Positions 58,588 through 64,000 of a stretch of 64,000 nt of DNA are shown piece after piece. The notes under the pieces are model-generated. The model saw nothing but the letters and a program-made list of their open reading frames with translations. It had not been told where the DNA came from and did no database searches. A program made the position numbers and the translations under genes. The stretch comes from Planctomycetota bacterium (GTDB taxonomy: Bacteria; Planctomycetota; PLA2; JAEUHO01), in NCBI GenBank assembly GCA_028281445.1, contig JANQJW010000079.1, positions 32,559 to 96,558 on the forward strand, written 5' to 3'. Position 1 is the first letter of the stretch; each line of letters starts with the position of its first letter.

Positions 58588-59807
58588 ATGTTGTCCGTTT
58601 TGTCGCCCCGCCGCCGCCCGTTCGAGTTGGCTTTCCTGTGTCTCGTGCTGTGCGCGCCTGCCTCTGCCGAAGAGGAGCTAGAGCCGAAGCCGGCGGCACC
58701 GTCGTTCGCAGAGCGCGTGAACGCCGCCATCGACAAGGGCGTGCCATGGCTGAAGCAGAGTCAGAGCAAGGACGGGTCGTGGGGGCCCTGCGTGGCGGGC
58801 ATACCGCCTACGACGGATCGAGGGTGAAGGACCCGCGCTGCCACCCCACGGGGCCGACGTCATTCGCGCTCTTCACGCTTGCCAAGTGCGGCGTCACGCG
58901 CAAGGACCCTGCGATGAAGCGTGGGTACGCCTGGATCCGAAAGCAGACCAAGAACGCAACACGCACCGAGCGCACCACGGACGGATTGGCCTACGACAGC
59001 TACGAGTCGGCTTCGATCATCTTGATGCTGACGGCCATGTACGAACCGGAGGAGCAGAGAAAGCCGTCCCGGAATCCCACGGCGAAGCCGCGCGGGAGCC
59101 CTTTCTCCAAGGTCGCGTGGCGGCTGCTCCACGACTGCGTCGCGCATCTGGTGGGGAAGGACGGTATGCCCGGCGGCCAGACCTCAGGTGGAGGGTGGTC
59201 GTACTGGCTACGTAGCGAGTCCTCCGATGCCGATGTCTCGGCAACGCAGTTCGCGCTTCTGGCGCTGCGCTCGGCCGTGCGCGCCGGATACCCACTGTCG
59301 CGATTGCAGGAGGGCGTTTGGGAGCGAGCGCTCGAGTACCTGCTCATGGCCCAGAAGACGGACGGTTCGTTCCCGTACACGGTTGGCAAGCCCTGGAGCG
59401 CCGGCATGACGGCTGCGGGGCTGGCGAGCCTTCTCATCTGCCGCGAACAGCTCGCGTTGGCGGGCGGAGCCCCGGACGATCTGGACGGCGCGATCGAGCG
59501 GGCACTCGGTCACCTCGCCGAGCACTACGACCCACGCCGCAATGTGGGCGCGAAGAAGAAGGACTTGAAGTACTACAACTACTGCTACTTGTACGCGGTC
59601 GAGCGCGTCGGCGCGCTGTCCAGCCGCCACCTGTTGGGGAAGCACGACTGGTATCGGACGGGCGCGACTGCGTTGCTCGAGTGGCAGCGGTCCGACGGCA
59701 GCTGGTTCGATCGCTCCTGCATGAAGCCCCAGGATGTGCTTGGTACCTGCTTCACCCTGCTGTTCCTCAAGCGCGCGACGCCGCCTGCCGTCGTCACAGG
59801 CAAGTGA
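58588..59807 (+). pseudogene. exported alpha/alpha-toroid protein C, single frameshift
   Basis: The start MLSVLSPRRRPFELAFLCLV (signal peptide) and mature SFAERVNAAIDKGVPWLKQS lie in one frame. Near 58785-58800 the toroid sequence continues in another frame (LRGGHTAYDGSRV onward) to 59807. Adding one G to the G5 run in GTGGGGGCC restores one ~406-residue protein reading DGSWGALRGGHTAYDG. It has QKTDGSFPYTVG and WQRSDGSWFDRS repeats and ends TPPAVVTGK, the tail shared with toroid A. It is a decayed gene or a sequence error. Confidence 0.75.
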
Positions 59808-59914
59808 GAGGCGGATCCAACGAGGAACGCCAAGATCGACTAGGCGCGCACCGTGCAAGAGCGCACCCGTTGCCTCTCCGCGATCCCGTTCTTTCGCCTT
59901 TCGATTGGTCCCTT

Positions 59915-59959
59915 GACCTGGTCTTCCATGGACACGGCGTCCACGGCCCGAACCAGGTC
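59915..59959. terminator. nested inverted repeats downstream of toroid C
   Basis: GACCTGGT (59915-59922) pairs with ACCAGGTC (59952-59959), and inside it CCATGGAC (59926-59933) pairs with GTCCACGG (59939-59946) with one wobble. The result is a two-stage hairpin about 110 bp after the toroid C stop. It may be a terminator or a small-RNA or protein-binding element. No T-tract follows. Confidence 0.4.
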
Positions 59960-60061
59960 CAGTAGTTTCCTCCGTACCCCCCCTTGACTCAGAGCCCCCT
60001 AAGCTGCCGGTCTCTATACTCCGGTGCCCCACCTCTACGCTTCCACGACTGAGTCGCAAGA

Positions 60062-60334
60062 ATGAGCAAACGTCCGCGTACCGCAGCTCGTGACGTCGTC
60101 AGCTATCTCGCAGATTGCTTACCTGAGCTACTCGTTACAGGTGGCTTGCCGAACGCTCTTGCCATTTGGAGCCTTTGCGAGCACCCACCTTTGAGGACTT
60201 GGCCCTTCTTCGTGGGTTGGGTGGTCGTATCGACCGGCTTCTACTGGAGCGCCTTGTCGCCTCCGGTGCCGTGGCGCACGCTGATGGCGATCCAGTCGAT
60301 CATCGCGGCAGTCACATGGTGGGTGATCGGATAG
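60062..60334 (+). CDS. small hydrophobic membrane protein
   Basis: The product is 90 aa with two to three hydrophobic segments (LVTGGLPNALAIWSL, WPFFVGWVVVSTGFYWSAL, LMAIQSIIAAVTWWVIG). There is no family match and no strong ribosome site. The TATACT about 45 bp upstream may be part of a promoter. The clean topology supports a real gene. Confidence 0.5.
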   Translation: MSKRPRTAARDVVSYLADCLPELLVTGGLPNALAIWSLCEHPPLRTWPFFVGWVVVSTGFYWSALSPPVPWRTLMAIQSIIAAVTWWVIG

Positions 60335-60453
60335 CTTGGGCCAACAGCCGTCCGCGAACCCGCGCGTCTCGTCGCGATCCGAGCGGATGCGTCGTTGGTC
60401 GCTTGCAGCGTGTAGGCTGCCAGTCTGAAGAGAAGGGGCTCTGGGGGAGTCCC

Positions 60454-60885
60454 ATGCCCAACGTCGCTGCCGTGCTGCGCGAAGAGATCCAGCGTCTCGC
60501 CCGCAAAGAGGTCAAAGCCCAGGTCGGGCCGGTCAGGAAGCACCGCGCCGAGGATAGGCGAGCGATTGCTGGGTTACGGCGCCAGGTTGCCAGTCTCGAG
60601 CGTGAAGTGGCGCGCCTTCGGAAGCAGGCGAGCCATCCTGCTGCGAAGTCCGAAGCGACTGAGAAGGCGATCCGCTTCTCACCCAAGTGGGTGGCGGCTG
60701 ACCGCGAGCGCCTGGAGCTCTCAGCTAGAGACTACGCAGCCCTGGTCGGCGTATCCATGCTCACGATCTACAACTGGGAGAAGGGCAAGTCGAGACCCAG
60801 GTCCAAGCAGCTCGCAGCGTGGGGGAAGATCCGGGGCATCGGAAAGCGCGAGGCTTGGAGGCAGTTGGAAGAGATGGAGAGGTAG
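60454..60885 (+). CDS. helix-turn-helix DNA-binding protein with an N-terminal coiled coil
   Basis: The product is 143 aa from ATG 60454. The N-terminal half is a coiled coil (RLARKEVKAQVG, then LRRQVASLEREVARLRKQ). The C-terminal half has an XRE-like HTH: LSARDYAALVGVSMLTIYNW followed by EKGKSRPRSKQLAAW, and ends IGKREAWRQLEEM. It should bind DNA as a dimer or higher oligomer. A degenerate copy of its C-terminus lies at 63171-63263. No toxin or phage gene is adjacent. Confidence 0.72.
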   Translation: MPNVAAVLREEIQRLARKEVKAQVGPVRKHRAEDRRAIAGLRRQVASLEREVARLRKQASHPAAKSEATEKAIRFSPKWVAADRERLELSARDYAALVGVSMLTIYNWEKGKSRPRSKQLAAWGKIRGIGKREAWRQLEEMER

Positions 60886-61061
60886 CCGCCTCGCCGAGCC
60901 GGGCGGCGGACGTGCCGCTCCATTTGCTGGTGGCAACTTGCCGTGCTCTTGTGGCGAGTTGGGAAGAGGCTGTGCGCATGCGAAGCCGCTCTACGACTCA
61001 GCGAAGATCCCGCTTGGCCTCGCGAGTTTGATAGAGTCCCGGTGTGTTTGGAGGTTCGGCC

Positions 61062-62915
61062 ATGGCATCGGGCCGCTGCTACGTGGGCCTTGGCGTTGCG
61101 ATCATCGCGCTCATTTCGGCAGCGCCGGAGGGGGTGGCATGGGAGACTACTTGGGACGATGCAGTTGCACAGTCCAAGAGAGGTGACAAGCCGGTCCTCA
61201 TTTGCTTCCTTGGTCTAGATTGGAGCAAGCACTGCCAGCGTCTTCATGAGGAGTTGTTGTCGACGCCAGAGTTCGCGAAGTCTCTGAGCGCCGAATTCAT
61301 ACTGCTGCGCGTTAGCGTTCCAGGGTTCAAGGAGCGTAGCGTCTCCAAGCGCTTGGACCCCGTCGGAGAGAGCCTGCGAACCGATCTCGCAGTCACCGGC
61401 GTGCCAGCTCTCGTCGTTGTGACCCCGGATCGCGTTCCGCTCGCTCGCCACGAAGGCTACGCAAGTCGATCGCGCGAGTGGTGGGTTACGCGCATGAGAC
61501 GAAGGACGAAGGCCGGGCTCGCAGTGCTGGAAGACCTGCGCGAATTGGAGGACACGCCGACGCCAAGTTCCCTTGAGGCCAAGATCGCGTACGGCAGGAG
61601 GCTTGCGAGCGTCGTCGAGCGCGAGGACAAGGCTATGCCCCTTCGCGGCTGGCGCGTCCAGTCGCTTAGAGAGTTCATGGAGCTCGATCCCAGCGGACGC
61701 CACGGACTGTGGGTACTGGCACTCCGTGCGCTGGTTAAGTCTGGAAGGGCGAGCGAGGAGGAGTCGAGGGCGGCGATTCTGGCTGATCCGCGCAACGAGC
61801 GGGGTGCAAGGGAGTGGGGCGTGCTGCGGCTCTACCCTGAGAAGAAGGCGGACTTCGGCACCAGGAAACGCAAGAGAGCCTTCATTCACCAGTGGGAATC
61901 GCTTCTGCACTATCCCATCAAGGACCCGGCAGCTCAGCGTCAGTTGCTCTTCTGCCTTGCATCAACACTGCTCGATCTGGGCGAGAAGGACCGCGCGGTT
62001 GTGTACGCGAAGCGACTCAAGACCGCCATGGGGGACGAACCGGGCTTTGAGGGCTTCTTTGAGCAAACCTTGTTACCCGACTTCGCGCCCCCCGTACTCG
62101 ATGCGAAGCAGAGGGCGGCTGCTAAGGCGGTGGCAGGCACGTACGTGCAGGACCGGCTGCGGGCTTGGGAGGAGCAGAAGGAGAAAGCGCACGACGCGAT
62201 GGACATCTGGCTCGAAGGTCGGGGATTCGTCCGCTACCTGCTGAATCCTGACGGCACGTTCCTTCGCACCGCATCCATCACCCCCTCGCCAGCTGGTTCC
62301 AAGGGCCGCCGCGGCACTTGGATTGTGAGAGGAGACAAGATCCAACTCGTGGACCATCGGTTGATCGGCGAGTCGAGGGAGCCGGAGCCCATCGTCGGGA
62401 CTGTCGAGGGCGACACTCTGCGCCTTCGACCAGAGCTGAGTCGGTCGCGCGATGCGATGCCCTTTCGTCGAGTCACTACGGCGTGGAAGCTGGCCACGGA
62501 GCCTACGGACGCTTCCCAACAGCAACGACTCGCCTTCCACGTAGACCGGATGGACGGGCGGGACCCGTTCGCACTTGCCGAATCGGTAGAAGCGCTGCTC
62601 AAGATGAAGGTGCCCGCAGCGGTTTCTGCCGCCATTCGAGTTTTGCGCGAACACTCGGATCCGGGCCTGCGGGAGTATGTTGCCAGGGCGCTTCGCTCTC
62701 AGCCAACCGAGGCTGCCGTCTCTGCACTGATCGACGGCTTGGGTGATCCGGCTGAACTTGTGTTGATAGCATGTCTCGACACGCTCCTCTCCTACCAGGG
62801 GCAGGAGTGGGGCACTCGTCGCGCCCGCCGCCGCCTTCGCGAGCGTGAGCTTGCACCCGTCCAGCGTGAGTTTCGCGCCTGGTTCAAGAAGAACGGAATT
62901 CGACCTCCAAAGTGA
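61062..62915 (+). CDS. exported thioredoxin-like protein with C-terminal HEAT-like repeats
   Basis: The product is 617 aa from ATG 61062, with GGAGG at 7-nt spacing, so the upstream GTG at 61044 was not used. A signal peptide (YVGLGVAIIALISAAPEGVA) is followed by a thioredoxin-like fold (DKPVLICFLGLDWSKHCQRL) whose active site reads WSKHC with a single Cys, so it cannot cycle as a normal dithiol. The middle is helical. A beta insert near 420-470 (GTWIVRGDKIQLVDHRLIG) and C-terminal HEAT-like units (PGLREYVARALRSQPTEAAV) complete it. Its partner is unknown. Confidence 0.72.
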   Translation: MASGRCYVGLGVAIIALISAAPEGVAWETTWDDAVAQSKRGDKPVLICFLGLDWSKHCQRLHEELLSTPEFAKSLSAEFILLRVSVPGFKERSVSKRLDPVGESLRTDLAVTGVPALVVVTPDRVPLARHEGYASRSREWWVTRMRRRTKAGLAVLEDLRELEDTPTPSSLEAKIAYGRRLASVVEREDKAMPLRGWRVQSLREFMELDPSGRHGLWVLALRALVKSGRASEEESRAAILADPRNERGAREWGVLRLYPEKKADFGTRKRKRAFIHQWESLLHYPIKDPAAQRQLLFCLASTLLDLGEKDRAVVYAKRLKTAMGDEPGFEGFFEQTLLPDFAPPVLDAKQRAAAKAVAGTYVQDRLRAWEEQKEKAHDAMDIWLEGRGFVRYLLNPDGTFLRTASITPSPAGSKGRRGTWIVRGDKIQLVDHRLIGESREPEPIVGTVEGDTLRLRPELSRSRDAMPFRRVTTAWKLATEPTDASQQQRLAFHVDRMDGRDPFALAESVEALLKMKVPAAVSAAIRVLREHSDPGLREYVARALRSQPTEAAVSALIDGLGDPAELVLIACLDTLLSYQGQEWGTRRARRRLRERELAPVQREFRAWFKKNGIRPPK

Positions 62916-63356
62916 GGAGCATGTCCTAGCTATGGCGAGTAGACGCCCTTCGGGAGGTGTGGCGGCTCCATGGGCCCTGCGTGGGTGGGGCCTTTCACGT
63001 CCGCCGCATTGCACGCGAGCGCGAGTATCCGTACGTTCCGGTCATGGGAGCGAAGAGTAGGCCGCCGGCGGAGGCGCGGGGCGCTCACCCCCGCGCACTA
63101 GCCGACTCGATTCATGCTGCCCACAGAACACGAGAGCGCGCCGGCGTGCCTACGCAACCGCGGCGTGGGCTGGTGGAATAAGAGCCACGAGTTCGAGCCT
63201 CTTCAGCCGCGAACATGGTAGATCGCTACCGGCAAGCGCGAGGCGTGGTGGCGGTTGGAGGAGGACCTGGTCTCGGCACGTCCTTTGGTACACGCCTTCG
63301 TAGCCGCTTGCTACGCAGCGGTAGTCACGCGTGAGGCAGCTGCCTATCATGGACGC
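62916..63356. other. gap holding only a degenerate HTH gene fragment
   Basis: These 441 bp contain no intact gene. The recognisable content is the degenerate XRE-type fragment at 63171-63263. The remainder is non-coding or decayed sequence with stops in all sensible frames. Confidence 0.5.
63171..63263 (+). pseudogene. degenerate fragment of an XRE-like HTH gene
   Basis: The frame reads WWNKSHEFEPLQPRTW, a stop at 63219-63221, then IATGKREAWWRLEE. It aligns with the C-terminus of the HTH protein at 60454 (NWEKGKSRPRSKQLAAW, then KIRGIGKREAWRQLEE), sharing W, K, Q, W, I and the block GKREAW with LEE. The internal stop and the loss of everything upstream show it is a remnant copy. Confidence 0.5.
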
Positions 63357-63836
63357 ATGACCCGAACGCCCAGTCCCACGCGTTTCGTCGTTCGCGGAAC
63401 TTCGAAAGAGAAGTTGCGCGAGCGCCTCGGGCCGGACATACGTCACGAGATCGTCGATGCGAAGCTAGTCGTGGTTGTGGTCGAGCCGGACGCGCCCGAG
63501 CCCGATCCGCGGCAAACATCACGGAAGTTGCAGGAGAGGCTTGGTGCCGACGTATTCGTTGCGCCCGTGCTGGTCGACGACCGCGGCGGAGCCGCATACC
63601 CTACGGGGCGGATCCAAGTGCGCTTCGACAAGCCGCCTTCGGACCAACGCTGCCTCGCGTTCGCGGAGTCACACGAGCTGAAGTTCCTGTCACGGAACAA
63701 GTACCAGTCGGCTCAGTGTCTCTTCAAGCCCTTAGACGTATCGGCCTATCTGCCCGACGTCGTCGAGGACCTGGCGTCTGCAGAAGGAGTGCGCAGGGTT
63801 TGGGAGGTCACCGAAGGGCAGTACACGCGCGGTTAA
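63357..63836 (+). CDS. stand-alone subtilase-prodomain-like protein
   Basis: The product is 159 aa from ATG 63357 with no signal peptide. It resembles the N-terminal prodomain that folds and inhibits subtilases: DVFVAPVLVDDRGGAAYPTG, RIQVRFDKPPSDQRCLAFAE, then FLSRNKYQSAQCLFKP and VEDLASAEGVRRVWEV, the pattern of fervidolysin-type prodomains. No protease domain follows and none is adjacent. It may be a free protease inhibitor or chaperone, possibly for the S8 peptidase at 34779 or another. This is inference from pattern only. Confidence 0.55.
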   Translation: MTRTPSPTRFVVRGTSKEKLRERLGPDIRHEIVDAKLVVVVVEPDAPEPDPRQTSRKLQERLGADVFVAPVLVDDRGGAAYPTGRIQVRFDKPPSDQRCLAFAESHELKFLSRNKYQSAQCLFKPLDVSAYLPDVVEDLASAEGVRRVWEVTEGQYTRG

Positions 63837-63897
63837 CCGGCATCGATTGACCTGCAGGGGCCATATCGCTAGTCTCCACCCCTGTGGGAGGTGTGAA

Positions 63898-64000
63898 GTG
63901 CATTATTTTAGTAGCGACCGGGTCAAGATCTCGCTGCGTCCGCTCAAGCTCCAAGAGGCACAGATGGGCGCGTCAGTCGCGCGGGCGTTTTCCGTTTCCG
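63898..64000 (+). CDS. start of an unidentified gene (partial)
   Basis: A GTG at 63898 with GGGAGG at 7-nt spacing opens a frame to the window end (about 34 residues). The visible part starts with His-Tyr-Phe-Ser-Ser-Asp and includes KISLRPLKLQEAQMGAS. Too little is present to assign a family. Confidence 0.4.
   Translation, partial: MHYFSSDRVKISLRPLKLQEAQMGASVARAFSVS

Noticed and set aside
59984..60020. TTGACT and TATACT as a sigma-70 promoter
   Set aside because: The boxes are about 25 bp apart, too far for a normal 16-18 bp spacer; TATACT alone may still matter.
60454..60885. HTH protein as part of a toxin-antitoxin or prophage module
   Set aside because: No toxin, integrase, phage gene or direct partner is adjacent.
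1..64000. CRISPR arrays, tRNA, rRNA and insertion sequences
   Set aside because: No regularly spaced direct repeats, no cloverleaf with CCA-type end, no rRNA cores and no transposase were found on reading both strands.

Overview
The window is a strongly G+C-rich, gene-dense bacterial chromosome segment. It has many GTG starts, short or overlapping gene junctions, and an unusually high share of exported proteins (signal peptides, lipoproteins, single membrane anchors). Several families point to a Planctomycetota-like bacterium, probably a metagenome-type genome: exported alpha/alpha-toroid (prenyltransferase/squalene-oxidase repeat) proteins, exported TPR-CHAT proteins, an ECF-type sigma factor overlapping a membrane anti-sigma gene, a DUF1570-like protein and carboxypeptidase-regulatory-like surface proteins. 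This placement is an inference from gene content; no rRNA, tRNA or ribosomal-protein gene is present to confirm it.

Layout. 1-3514 (minus): a tight DAG-kinase-like / acyl carrier protein / class II aldolase fusion / fatty-acyl-AMP ligase operon, cut by the window start. 3541-13489: a GNAT, an exported toroid protein, a duplicated-half membrane protein, an amino-acid dehydrogenase, a membrane pentaheme cytochrome with TPRs, a VOC protein, the queuosine genes queA-queG, a GT2 glycosyltransferase and a small ORF. 13601-22087: a HAD hydrolase, a large toroid lipoprotein, a saccharopine-dehydrogenase-like reductase, a lipoprotein, a HEAT-vWA protein, a DinB-like protein and a MauE-thioredoxin fusion. 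22127-32251: an exported TPR-CHAT protein divergent from a sigma/anti-sigma pair, followed by surface lipoproteins. 32256-43320: a hybrid histidine kinase, a subtilisin-like lipoprotein, a DUF1570-like protein coupled to a second acyl carrier protein, a SusD-like lipoprotein and a beta-repeat lipoprotein. 43615-51001: a toroid-CHAT gene pair (the CHAT frame is broken), a YD-repeat protein, a GRDP-like membrane protein with a Gly/Cys tail and a truncated NHL lipoprotein. 51099-64000: a trans-acting enoyl-reductase-like protein, a membrane spermidine-synthase-like protein, a NUC1-type nuclease, more lipoproteins, a frameshifted toroid gene, a HTH protein with a degenerate copy about 2.4 kb downstream, a thioredoxin-like/HEAT protein and a stand-alone subtilase-prodomain-like protein.

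How genes may work together. The clearest recurring theme is exported CHAT (caspase-like) proteins encoded beside, or in the same genome region as, exported toroid proteins. Two related CHAT proteins and four toroid proteins lie within 60 kb, and three of the toroids share the same C-terminal tail. One CHAT gene is divergent from an ECF sigma/anti-sigma operon. This is the best candidate for an undescribed envelope-located proteolytic or signalling system. A second candidate is the pair of acyl carrier proteins in unusual company: one with FAAL, aldolase and lipid kinase, the other overlapping a DUF1570-like gene. Three reading-frame breaks (two in a CHAT gene, one in a toroid gene) are all restored by adding one G, so sequencing or assembly error must be excluded before calling these genes dead.
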